64,000 nucleotides of DNA, from contig JACPQD010000029.1 in assembly GCA_016190665.1 (NCBI GenBank), positions 1 through 64,000 of the forward strand. The letters are read 5' to 3'. This DNA is from Chloroflexota bacterium (lineage in GTDB: Bacteria; Chloroflexota; Dehalococcoidia; JACPQD01). Under the pieces are notes generated by a model. The model was not told the DNA's origin. It searched no databases and saw only the letters and a list, made by a program, of their open reading frames with translations. Each line of letters opens with the position of its first letter. Positions within the stretch are counted from its first letter, which is position 1. Of this stretch, positions 25,140 to 33,278 are shown one piece after another. The position numbers were made by a program, and so were the translations under genes.

Positions 25140-27368
25140 TACAGTATCCATCCAGGCCTGTCCGCCGCCTGCGGGATCGGACAGGGAGGGAATAAGGCGA
25201 TGGGGATGGGACCCCGTCCCGTGCTTGCCCCACCAGACGAGCTCGCTGTTGGGGTCCTGGCTCTTAAAGGACTGGCCGCGCGCGATCCGGCTCGACTCCC
25301 AGTGCGCCACGCAAGCGCCCATAGCAACGACGTTAGGACGGACCCCCTGCGTGAGCCACGCTCTTGAGACGATGCTGCCCAGGGGAGACGTTATCCTTAC
25401 CGGGTCCCCCTTCTTGATGCCGCGGGCCTTAGCCGTCTGCGGGTTGAGCCATACTGCGTTTTCATGCACTATCTCCGAGAGCCACATGCAATCAGCCGTG
25501 CGGGCATAGGTGTGGACGTTCCACTGGAACAGGACGAGGTGAAATTCGTCCTCCGCCATATCCTGGAAGGCGGCGATGGGCTGGTAGACAGGCAGCGTCT
25601 GGGGGCGGCCTTGTGGGCCTGCCAGAACTTCATACTTCTTCGAAGGGGTCTTAAAGCCGCCGGCCTCATAGGACTTGTAGCTCGGCTTGGCGGCGACGTC
25701 GTACCACACGCCCTTCTCTCTCAGGAATTTCAGCCCTCCGGCCTGGACCAGCCCCTGTATCGGGGCGATGGCGGCGGCCACGTACTTCTCCATAGAGCCG
25801 AAGGCAAAGTGCTGCTCCAGACCGCCGCCGATGCGGCGCGCCAGGTGAAGGCTGAGATCGAAGAAGGAACGCGACTCGCCTCGGGGCAAGATCACCGGCT
25901 GCATCAGACTCACCGCCGGTACCATCTCGAAGGACGGGACCGATTGGACGTCCCACCTCTCCAGGAAGGTTGTCGCCGGGAGGACGATGTCGGCCCAGAC
26001 GGTGGTCTCGTTAACGAACGTATCATGGGCCACGTAGAAGGGGACCAGCCGCTCATCCCTGAGGACCTCGACGCCGGCGGCTGTTTCCGGGCCAGAGAAG
26101 ACCGGATTCGCCAACGACGTCATGAGGGCTGCCGCCTTAAGCTGCCCGTCGCGAATGGAGGGGAAGAGCGTGTGAGTGCCCCTGGGAAGCCCAGCGCCGA
26201 AGCTCGGGGCGGCTGGCTCCGGCTCCGCCAACTCCAACCTCCTGGGAAGGCAAGACCCGCCAGGGACGTCGATGTTGCCGGTGATAGCGTTGAGGAGGGC
26301 CACAGCCCGCTCGCTCAGCACGCCGCTGACGTGCTGGCTGACGCCGCTGCCGGAGATGACGACGGCGGGTCTGTGGGCAGCAAATTCCACGGCCAGCCGC
26401 GTGATGGTGGCGGCCGGGATGCCGCTTGCCGCCTCAGCAGCTTCCGGGGTGTACTGGGCAAGGTGCCCGCTCAGTTGGTCAGCGGACACATTCAGCCATT
26501 TAGCGATGAAGTCTTTGTCGTGCAGACCGCCGCGCATTATGACGTCGGCCATGGCCAGCGCGACGATGCCGTCGGCGCCCGGTCTGATGGGAAGCCATTC
26601 ATCGCTCTTGGCCGCCGTATCAGACAAGCGTGGGTCGAAGGTGACCAGCTTAGCGCCCTTCATTCGAGCGTCTATCAGTCTCCGGACCAGCGGGAGATAG
26701 AACGGATGGGCATCGTAGGGGTCGGCCCCGAAGTTAAGGATGTACCGGGTCGAAGCAATGTCAGGGACTTCCATTTCCTCGCCCCAGGTCATCCGCAGGG
26801 CCGTAGCCTTGTTCGACCAAAGAGAAGCCGTTTCGTCGAAGACGCTGGCCGTGCCGAAGGCGCGGGCCAGGAGGCCCGTCGCTCCCTCGACGCCCTCCAT
26901 GCCCCCCACGAAAACGAACTGGTCGGGACGATTCCTTGCCTCGGAAAGCCGGCCGGCGATCTCATTGATGGCTTCGTCCCAGCTTATGGTCTGCCATTTC
27001 CCCCCTCCACGCGCTCCGGCCCGCCGCAGAGGACGCAGCACGCGGTCCGGGTTGTAGACCAGGTTGACGGCCGCCTGCCCTTTGGCGCACAGGCGCCCGC
27101 GCGTGTTAGGATCCAGGGGGTTGCCCTCAATCTTCACCAGGGTATCTTCCTCGATAAAGCCCAGGATGCCGCAGCGCGCCGGGCATTGAAGGCAAGTGCT
27201 GGCGAAGGCCTTGCGCAGCGAACCCGTGGTGCGCGATACGCTCCTGCCGCCCTGGACCAGTTCGTCAGCAGCGACGATCTCGGGTAGCTTGCTTTCCAGG
27301 GCCCAGAAGGCGGCGCCGGTCACTCCCAACTTCAGGAAATCCCGTCGGTTTAGACTGTGCCAATTCAT
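24981..27368 (-). CDS. TAT-exported molybdopterin oxidoreductase, catalytic subunit (CISM / DMSO-reductase superfamily)
   Basis: A 795-residue catalytic subunit. The TAT signal is NRRDFLKLG (Arg8-Arg9) followed by a hydrophobic stretch. The proximal [4Fe-4S] site is Cys59-x2-Cys62-x3-Cys66-x27-Cys94. Molybdopterin-binding blocks follow, including WDEAINEIAGRL, ILNFGADPYDAHPFY, LVTFDPRLSDTAAKSDEWLPIRPGADG and a C-terminal dinucleotide-binding domain with AKARGIKKGDPVRITSPLGSIVSRAW. With the ferredoxin and NrfD genes directly upstream this is a three-subunit complex of the polysulfide/thiosulfate/arsenate-reductase type; the substrate cannot be set. The last ~45 residues (after VVRLEKV) look unrelated to the family and are encoded by the tandem repeat. 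Confidence 0.88.
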   Translation of the reverse strand: MNWHSLNRRDFLKLGVTGAAFWALESKLPEIVAADELVQGGRSVSRTTGSLRKAFASTCLQCPARCGILGFIEEDTLVKIEGNPLDPNTRGRLCAKGQAAVNLVYNPDRVLRPLRRAGARGGGKWQTISWDEAINEIAGRLSEARNRPDQFVFVGGMEGVEGATGLLARAFGTASVFDETASLWSNKATALRMTWGEEMEVPDIASTRYILNFGADPYDAHPFYLPLVRRLIDARMKGAKLVTFDPRLSDTAAKSDEWLPIRPGADGIVALAMADVIMRGGLHDKDFIAKWLNVSADQLSGHLAQYTPEAAEAASGIPAATITRLAVEFAAHRPAVVISGSGVSQHVSGVLSERAVALLNAITGNIDVPGGSCLPRRLELAEPEPAAPSFGAGLPRGTHTLFPSIRDGQLKAAALMTSLANPVFSGPETAAGVEVLRDERLVPFYVAHDTFVNETTVWADIVLPATTFLERWDVQSVPSFEMVPAVSLMQPVILPRGESRSFFDLSLHLARRIGGGLEQHFAFGSMEKYVAAAIAPIQGLVQAGGLKFLREKGVWYDVAAKPSYKSYEAGGFKTPSKKYEVLAGPQGRPQTLPVYQPIAAFQDMAEDEFHLVLFQWNVHTYARTADCMWLSEIVHENAVWLNPQTAKARGIKKGDPVRITSPLGSIVSRAWLTQGVRPNVVAMGACVAHWESSRIARGQSFKSQDPNSELVWWGKHGTGSHPHRLIPSLSDPAGGGQAWMDTVVRLEKVQSQGPNPSPPSQKAVLSALSAGGSSELSTKLIATKQPESVLSPLST

Positions 27369-27387
27369 GCCACTTAGCTCCGAACCT

Positions 27388-28290
27388 TCAACTTATGGGT
27401 ACGCTTTGACCGCCGACCACCATGACAATTCTCATAGCCAGAATGCCGATCATGACCAGGGCGGCGGCGAAGGTGACCGGCACAACCCTCCTGCCAAGCC
27501 ACGGCACCGAGAGAATGAACAGGGGCACGAGGGAGCCCAGGAAAATCTCGACGCCCAGGAAGAGAGGACTGAAGTTCTGGGTTAGAATCAGCAGGGCCGC
27601 CTCCCTTGCCTCGGTGTCGGCGGTGATCAGGACCAGTAAATCGGAGAACACGAGGAAGAGGTCGGTCAGGATCAGGGCGATGAGCATCCCCTTCAGGCTG
27701 CCCACGAGCGCCATGTCGATCTGCTTATCCTTTGTGAAAAATCGCTGGTAGATAACCACAGCAACAATCATCATGGCGACCCCGGATACCATAGCGGACA
27801 CCAGGAAGAGCACCGGCATCAGGGCGGTGTTCCACAGCGCCCGGGCCTTGCTGAGGGCCAGAATGAAGCCGGTGTAACCGTGCACCGAAATCGCCAGCGG
27901 TATCCCGAGGAGGCCAAAGAACTTCGTCAACTTGTGGCGGCCGGTGAACATGAAGAAGGCGTAAACCAGGCCGTTCAGCGGATAGATGCTGAGGAGAAAG
28001 CTCCCGTACGTGATTGGAGATTGCAGATTCAGGTAAGGGAAGAGGTGCCAGAAGCGCGGGCGCTGCCCGAGGTCATAGATGAGGGCCATGGGCGCCAGAA
28101 CCAGGAGGAGAATGGCCAGAACTATGCCCACCTTGCCTACAGCGCGGAACTTCTGGATGCCGAATCCGTATGCCAGCGTAGAAAGGATAAAGGAACCCGC
28201 GCTGAGGCCGGTGAGATAGAAGTAGAGGGCGATGGGAAGGCCCAGGGGCGCCTCGTGGAATACGTTGTAGACGATGTTCACTTCATCCAC
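27388..28290 (-). CDS. NrfD/PsrC-family quinone-interacting membrane subunit
   Basis: A 300-residue membrane protein with eight predicted transmembrane helices, matching the family length. NrfD/PsrC subunits bind quinol or quinone and connect it to the iron-sulfur subunit. The start overlaps the ferredoxin gene by 8 bases, showing translational coupling. Context (ferredoxin subunit before it, molybdopterin enzyme 19 bases after it) gives the standard B-C-A order of a CISM complex. Confidence 0.9.
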   Translation of the reverse strand: MDEVNIVYNVFHEAPLGLPIALYFYLTGLSAGSFILSTLAYGFGIQKFRAVGKVGIVLAILLLVLAPMALIYDLGQRPRFWHLFPYLNLQSPITYGSFLLSIYPLNGLVYAFFMFTGRHKLTKFFGLLGIPLAISVHGYTGFILALSKARALWNTALMPVLFLVSAMVSGVAMMIVAVVIYQRFFTKDKQIDMALVGSLKGMLIALILTDLFLVFSDLLVLITADTEAREAALLILTQNFSPLFLGVEIFLGSLVPLFILSVPWLGRRVVPVTFAAALVMIGILAMRIVMVVGGQSVPIS

Positions 28291-28897
28291 GGCTAATGCT
28301 CCCGTCCCCAGTGCCGTAGGCCCGCATGGTCACCAGGTCAGCGGCAATGTAGAAGACCTTCGGGTCCGTGTCTTTTTCAGGCTTGAGCACCTGCACCGGG
28401 TTCGTGGCCACGATCTGAGAGACCCGGCTCCTCGGATCACTGATATCGCCGAAGACGATGGCCTCCGTGGGGCATGTGTTGACGCAGGCGGGCTCGAGGC
28501 CGGCGTCCAGACGGTGATGGCACCACTGGCACTTCTGTACTATGCCCTTCAACGGATTAAGGAATCTCGCCTCATAGGGGCAGGAGGCGATGCAGTACTT
28601 GCACCCGATGCAACGGTGCGGGTCTACCATGACTATGCCGTCCTCGCGCTGGTAGGTGGCCTGCACCGGACAGTTGCGCACGCAGATGGGGTTGCCGCAA
28701 TTGTTGCACAGCCAGGGTAGGAAGGAACGGCTGACTTTGGGAAAGGTGCCCTTCTCCACTACCTTCACCCAGTTCCTCCAGACGCCCAGGGGCACCGCAT
28801 TCTCGCTCTTGCACGCCACGGAGCATGCGTGGCAACCTATGCACCTTCGCAGATCGATAACCATACCCCAGCGGGGGTGCCCTCCAGTCTCGGGCAT
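28283..28897 (-). CDS. Four-[4Fe-4S] ferredoxin subunit (PsrB/NrfC/DmsB type)
   Basis: A 204-residue electron-transfer subunit. Sixteen cysteines fall in four cluster motifs: CIGCHACSVACKSEN, CNNCGNPICVRNCP, CIGCKYCIASCPYE and CQWCHHRLDAG followed by CVNTCPTEA. It would wire the membrane NrfD subunit to the molybdopterin enzyme. Its ATG overlaps the slipin stop codon (TGATG on the coding strand), and its 3' end overlaps the NrfD gene, so all three are co-translated. Confidence 0.93.
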   Translation of the reverse strand: MPETGGHPRWGMVIDLRRCIGCHACSVACKSENAVPLGVWRNWVKVVEKGTFPKVSRSFLPWLCNNCGNPICVRNCPVQATYQREDGIVMVDPHRCIGCKYCIASCPYEARFLNPLKGIVQKCQWCHHRLDAGLEPACVNTCPTEAIVFGDISDPRSRVSQIVATNPVQVLKPEKDTDPKVFYIAADLVTMRAYGTGDGSISRG

Positions 28898-29682
28898 CAG
28901 TGGGTCTCCTTTCCATCGCCAGTCACCGGAGCTATCTGAGGCTGTCCAAGCTTGATGGCCCCGATGATATCGATGGGCAGTGGGATGATGGTGCTATTGC
29001 CCTCGCCAGCTATTTCGGTCAGCGTTTGAAGATAGCGCAACTGGATGGCCGCGTTCTGGGAGCCGATGATTCGGGCCGCATCGGCCAGGGTCTCGGCGGC
29101 GTTGTATTCGCCCTGGGCATGGATGAGCTTGGCCCTCTTCTCCCGCTCCGCCTCCGCCTGTTTGGCCATCGCCCGCTGCATGCTTTCGGGCAACTGGACG
29201 TCCTTCACCTCCACCACGGTCACCTTCACGCCCCAGGGCTCTGTCTGCTCGTCGATGATCTCACGCAAGCGCCGGTTCGTTTCATCCCGATGGGCCAGCA
29301 GCTCATCGAGCTCCGATTGCCCGAGAACACTTCTGAGGGTTGTCTGAGCAATCTGAGAGGTGGCAGCCACGTAGTCGAGGACCTTTACGATGGCAGATAT
29401 CGGCTCCACTACAGCGAAATAGACAACAGCATCTACCTTGATAGTGACGTTGTCTTTAGTGATAACTTCCTGGGGTTCCACCACCATTGTCACCGTTCGC
29501 ATGTCCACCTTCACCATGCGGTCAACAATGGGGATGATAAGGTTAAAGCCCGGTTCTCTCACCCCACTCACCTTGCCAAACCGGAAGACTATTCCCCGTT
29601 GATACTGTTGTACTACCCTGACCGTTTGCCCCAGCAACACCCCAATAACTATCACCAAAAGCGTGTAGATGATCCATTCCAT
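28897..29682 (-). CDS. SPFH-domain membrane protein (slipin/stomatin family)
   Basis: A 261-residue protein with one N-terminal transmembrane helix, then an SPFH (prohibitin homology) domain: QYQRGIVFRFGKVSG, PGFNLIIPIVDRMVKVD, TKDNVTIKVDAVVYF, and TTLRSVLGQSELDELLAHRD. A coiled-coil/Ala-Glu-rich segment follows (MQRAMAKQAEAEREKRAK). Slipins scaffold membrane protein assemblies. It is translationally coupled to the ferredoxin subunit, so it may organise the respiratory complex in the membrane (inference). No NfeD partner protease is adjacent, which is unlike the common slipin-NfeD pair. Confidence 0.9.
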   Translation of the reverse strand: MEWIIYTLLVIVIGVLLGQTVRVVQQYQRGIVFRFGKVSGVREPGFNLIIPIVDRMVKVDMRTVTMVVEPQEVITKDNVTIKVDAVVYFAVVEPISAIVKVLDYVAATSQIAQTTLRSVLGQSELDELLAHRDETNRRLREIIDEQTEPWGVKVTVVEVKDVQLPESMQRAMAKQAEAEREKRAKLIHAQGEYNAAETLADAARIIGSQNAAIQLRYLQTLTEIAGEGNSTIIPLPIDIIGAIKLGQPQIAPVTGDGKETH

Positions 29683-29782
29683 ACGGCTGCCTCTTTCGCA
29701 GGATCCTCTGGGGTTCCCCCCATCTCAATATAAGTTTATCCGCTGTGGGCCTGCGATCGTAAGAGCAAACGACCGTATTTAT

Positions 29783-29819
29783 GGAAAAGGGAACACCCCA
29801 TCATGCTGTGGGGTATTCC
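29783..29819 (-). terminator. Probable intrinsic terminator after the response regulator
   Basis: Read on the minus strand: GGAATACCCCA, 8-base loop, TGGGGTGTTCC (one G-T pair) followed by CTTTTCC. It lies between the response regulator stop (29854) and the slipin start (29682), so the regulatory pair and the enzyme genes may be separate transcripts. Confidence 0.55.
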
Positions 29820-29853
29820 CCGCAATATTCTGGATTACCTGGATAGTTTACCT

Positions 29854-30513
29854 CTATGTATCTACATCAATTACCCCCTTGCGAATTGCATATTTGATGA
29901 GCTGCGAGCGATTGTGGACGTGCAGTTTCTCCATAAGGTTCGCCCGGTGGCGGTCGGCGGTCTTCGTGCTGATGAGAAGCATGCTGGCGATTTCCCGGTT
30001 GGTCTTCCCCTCGGCAACAAGCTTGAGTATCTCCCTTTCCCGCTCGGTAAGCCCATCGAAGCTGGCCTTTTCCTCCCCGGTGTCCACGCGGCGCAGGAAG
30101 TCGGCTACCAGGCTCTTAGCAACCGATGGGTAGAGGAAAGCGCCGCCCTGGTGGACGACCCTGATGGCGTTGACCAGCTCTGCCGGATCGGCTTTCTTGA
30201 GGATGTACCCCGCGGCGCCAGCGCTCAGGGCCTGGAAGAAGTACTCTTCGTTATCGTGCATGGTGAGCGCCAGTATGCGGGAGTTGGGGCAGCAGTCCTT
30301 GATGCGCCGAGAAGCTTCCAGACCATTCATTCCGGGCATGCTGATGTCCATCAGTATCACATCGGGCATCAGCTCGCGCGTCATCTCCACAGCTTCGCGC
30401 CCATCCCCCGTCTCCCCGACGATGTTGATGTCCGGCTGGGTGTCGAGGAGCAGACGAAGCCCTTGACGCACGATAGTGTGGTCATCCACCAGTAACACTT
30501 TAATCTCTTCCAT
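29854..30513 (-). CDS. NarL/FixJ-family response regulator
   Basis: A 219-residue two-domain regulator. The receiver domain has the acidic pair in LLVDDHTIVRQGLRLLL, the phospho-acceptor Asp in DVILMDISMPGMNG and the conserved Lys in GYILKKADPAEL. The LuxR-type HTH domain reads LTEREREILKLVAEGKTNREIA and STKTADRHRANLMEKL. It is the natural partner of the histidine kinase gene upstream (172 bases apart, same strand) and probably controls the respiratory genes downstream. Confidence 0.95.
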   Translation of the reverse strand: MEEIKVLLVDDHTIVRQGLRLLLDTQPDINIVGETGDGREAVEMTRELMPDVILMDISMPGMNGLEASRRIKDCCPNSRILALTMHDNEEYFFQALSAGAAGYILKKADPAELVNAIRVVHQGGAFLYPSVAKSLVADFLRRVDTGEEKASFDGLTEREREILKLVAEGKTNREIASMLLISTKTADRHRANLMEKLHVHNRSQLIKYAIRKGVIDVDT

Positions 30514-30540
30514 TCGGGAGCCCTCCTTAGGAGAAATAGC

Positions 30541-30684
30541 TTTCAGCGGTCAGCGCTCAGATTTCAGCACTCAGATTCATTTGGCCGGCAAATAACCAAG
30601 ATACAAGGTACAACAACCAGGAAATACGAGTTATCCAGCCGTTTGCTGTTTGTTTCTTGGTTCTTGGTTCTTCCAATCTTATCA
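30541..30684. repeat. Heptamer repeats and imperfect palindrome
   Basis: From 30541, units TTCAGCG, GTCAGCG, CTCAGAT, TTCAGCA, CTCAGAT follow each other every 7 bases, and TTCAGCA recurs near 30687. Between, AATAACCAAGATACAAGGTAC and CTTGGTTCTTGGTTC-type sequence are roughly complementary. No gene is present. Confidence 0.5.
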
Positions 30685-30685
30685 T

Positions 30686-32986
30686 TCAGCATTCAGCATT
30701 TAACTGTACGGGGAACTGCATGAGCACTTGCGTGCCGCGCCCCGGTCGCGACTTGATGGTCAGGTTTCCACCCAGGAAAGCAGCCCGTTCCCCCATCCCG
30801 ACGAGGCCCAGGCCGCGGCCCGTCCCTTCCGATTTCATGACTTTGTCCACCTCGAAGCCCTTGCCGTTGTCCTCGATGGCTGCCCGCACTTCCGAATCGC
30901 TGAAGTCTATACGGATCTTGACCGCGGTGGCGGCAGCGTGCTTGGCCACGTTGGTCAGGGCTTCCTGGATAATGCGGAACAAGGCGGTCTCCACCTTGCC
31001 GGGCAGCCTCCTCTCTTTGGGACCGACGATCTGCAGACGCACATCCGCGCCGCCCCTGTCCGAATATCTCCGGATGTACCAGCGAAGCGCTGGGAGCAGG
31101 CCCACATCATCCAGAAGGGCGGGTCTCAGGTCTGAGATGAGCCGGTCAATATCCTCCATCGTCTGCGTCGTCAAGGACTTGAGGGCAGTCATTCGTTCCC
31201 TCATGCGCCCCGCGTCCGCAGGCAAGGACTGCTCGATGGCGCCGATGGCCATCAGCAGGGCCGTGAGGGCCTGACCGGCTTCATCGTGGAGTTCTCGCGC
31301 AATGCGGCGGCGTTCCTCTTCCTGAGTGGAGATGATGCTCTCCAGGAGCTGCCCGCGGAGCTGCTCCTTGCGCTGCACCTCCTCATACAGGCGGGCATTA
31401 TCTATGGTGATGGCCATTTGATCGCTAAGGGCTTGAAGCAGTCTCACGTCCGGCTCAGAGAAGGGCCGGGGCTGGCGACAATGGTAGAGCACCAGGCTCC
31501 CGATGGCCTCTCCTTTCACCAGTAAAGGTGCGCCGATGGCGCTCTGCACCGGCAGGTCCCCGATGCCGCTCAGGTGTTCCCGGACCTCATTAGGCGTAAG
31601 CAGGGCGGCGCTTTTCCGTTCAAAGACCATACCAGGGATTCCTTCGCCACGGGCAAACCTCTCCTGCAAGTCCTTGTCGGCGGCAAAGCCCTCAGCGGAT
31701 CGGACCACCAATTGGTCGGAGCCGAGGTCGTGCAAAAGGAGATGGGCGGCCTCCGCCGGTTCGAAAATCTGAATGGTCTTTTGCAGAATGACTTTGAGGA
31801 GAGAATCGAGGTCCAGGGTAGAGGTCAGCGCCCGCGATATTTCACATAAGGCCGATAGTTCCCGGTTACGACGCTCGATGTCTTGAGTCCGCTCTTCGAT
31901 TTCCTGGTAGGATGTCCGCAGCCTCCTGCGCATAGTCTCGAAAGTGCGGGCCAGGACGCCTATCTCGCCGCCTCCCATGGTGGGCACGATGCTATCCAGG
32001 TCCCCGGCGGCGATACGCTGGGACGCGCGCGTCAATCCCTGCACCGGCCTGATGATGCTCCTCACGCCCACCCAGGTGAAAGACAGGGCGATGACGAAGG
32101 CCAGACCGCCAAAGACGATCATTCTTCTCTCCAGGTCCCAGGTAGGCGCCAGGGCTTCCTCTTCTGCCTGGCGGATGGCGACCCCCCAGGACGCGGCAGT
32201 CAACGGAGCAAAGGCCAGGATGTCGCGCCGTCTCTCGGCCTCGTGGCAACGATGACAGGTGCGGACGCTCGCCTCGCCCTGTTGAATAAGCGTGGCGAAC
32301 CGCTCGGCGTGGTCGCTCACTTCGAAGACGCCCGCCTCCGGGGGGTCAGGCCTGGTAGTAGCCATGACCACGCCATACTCGTTTACAATCTCGGTATAGG
32401 CTGTCTGGCCCAGGCCCGATGGTTGGATGAACTCCTTGCTGCCGCCCAGGGGGAGGTCTATGTTCCCGCCCACCGCGCCAATAATCTCGCCGGCGCGGTT
32501 TCTTATCGGAGTCGCAAGAGAGACGGCCGGGCCTCGATATGTCGCCGCAGTCACGAGACTGCTCACCTGAGACCTGCCGCCCCTCAGGCTCTTCGCCACG
32601 CTGAGATGGGAGGCGAGGTTTCCCCCAATAAGCGTACTGTCATATGGCTCAGACCACAGCACCTTCCCGGCCCTGTCCACCAGGAAGACGTTATTATTGA
32701 AGACACCCGAATAACGGAATAGCTCGGATAGGGCCCTCTTCTCCGGCTCGAGGGCGCCGTCCTCCAGGCTAGCGCCTTCGGAGGCGGCGAACATCTCCAG
32801 TTGAACGAGCCCTCTGGCCAGCACCTGGTCCATGCTCCTGGCGACCATATGGGCCAGGGCCAGACGTTCGGTCAGCGTCCGCTCGATGCTGTTCTGTAGA
32901 GCCTGGACCCCAAGGAAGCCGAAGAGACCGAAAGCCCCCAGAAGCCCCAGGCCCACGGAGATGCTGATCTTGGTCTGCAGGCTCAT
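30686..32986 (-). CDS. Membrane histidine kinase with a heme c motif in its sensor domain
   Basis: About 766 residues. TM1 follows the start; an extracytoplasmic sensor of about 250 residues of Cache type contains CHRCH (codons at 32257-32243), a CXXCH heme c attachment motif. TM2 (RMIVFGGLAFVIALSF), HAMP, coiled coil and a GAF domain (SALCEISRALTSTLDLDSLLKVI) follow, then HisKA_3 with the phospho-His in RRRIARELHDEAGQALTALL, and HATPase_c (EALTNVAKHAAAT, DNGKGFEVD, GRGLGLVGMGERAAFLGG). It belongs to the NarX/LiaS class that pairs with NarL-type regulators. The longer frame from 33064 overlaps a promoter whose -35 is its own first codons, so I take ATG 32986 (GGGGA upstream). The sensed signal could be redox state or a heme ligand (inference). 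Confidence 0.88.
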   Translation of the reverse strand: MSLQTKISISVGLGLLGAFGLFGFLGVQALQNSIERTLTERLALAHMVARSMDQVLARGLVQLEMFAASEGASLEDGALEPEKRALSELFRYSGVFNNNVFLVDRAGKVLWSEPYDSTLIGGNLASHLSVAKSLRGGRSQVSSLVTAATYRGPAVSLATPIRNRAGEIIGAVGGNIDLPLGGSKEFIQPSGLGQTAYTEIVNEYGVVMATTRPDPPEAGVFEVSDHAERFATLIQQGEASVRTCHRCHEAERRRDILAFAPLTAASWGVAIRQAEEEALAPTWDLERRMIVFGGLAFVIALSFTWVGVRSIIRPVQGLTRASQRIAAGDLDSIVPTMGGGEIGVLARTFETMRRRLRTSYQEIEERTQDIERRNRELSALCEISRALTSTLDLDSLLKVILQKTIQIFEPAEAAHLLLHDLGSDQLVVRSAEGFAADKDLQERFARGEGIPGMVFERKSAALLTPNEVREHLSGIGDLPVQSAIGAPLLVKGEAIGSLVLYHCRQPRPFSEPDVRLLQALSDQMAITIDNARLYEEVQRKEQLRGQLLESIISTQEEERRRIARELHDEAGQALTALLMAIGAIEQSLPADAGRMRERMTALKSLTTQTMEDIDRLISDLRPALLDDVGLLPALRWYIRRYSDRGGADVRLQIVGPKERRLPGKVETALFRIIQEALTNVAKHAAATAVKIRIDFSDSEVRAAIEDNGKGFEVDKVMKSEGTGRGLGLVGMGERAAFLGGNLTIKSRPGRGTQVLMQFPVQLNAEC

Positions 32987-33035
32987 TCCCCGCCGCTCCC
33001 CCGTACCAGGTCTAAAACCCACCATATCGAATGCG

Positions 33036-33064
33036 ATTGTGGCACGCTTTGCAGTATTTGTCAA
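33036..33064 (-). promoter_or_regulatory. Predicted promoter of the histidine kinase
   Basis: TTGACA (33064-33059) and CACAAT (33041-33036) on the minus strand with a 17-base spacer; predicted transcript start near 33029. It overlaps codons of the longer annotated frame and so supports the internal kinase start at 32986. Confidence 0.55.
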
Positions 33065-33278
33065 CGAGAATACGGATTCTCTCGATAGGAAACATACCCC
33101 ATATAATGGAGTAAACTACCCCAAGCCAGACCGACGAGGCTACTTGAGGGTGCGTCAGTGCAGAGCGAGTGAGGGTATGAGTTGACATCAGTCCGACCGG
33201 ATGCTAACATGCGGAGTCAGCGGGTTGTTGGAGACTCGCGGGCACCGGGAGCGGGACGCAATAAAAGGAGGATGTCCG

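Noticed and set aside
25464-27287. Long plus-strand open frame (607 codons)
   Set aside because: It lies fully antisense to the molybdopterin oxidoreductase gene, has no family similarity, and is the usual shadow of a GC-rich gene.
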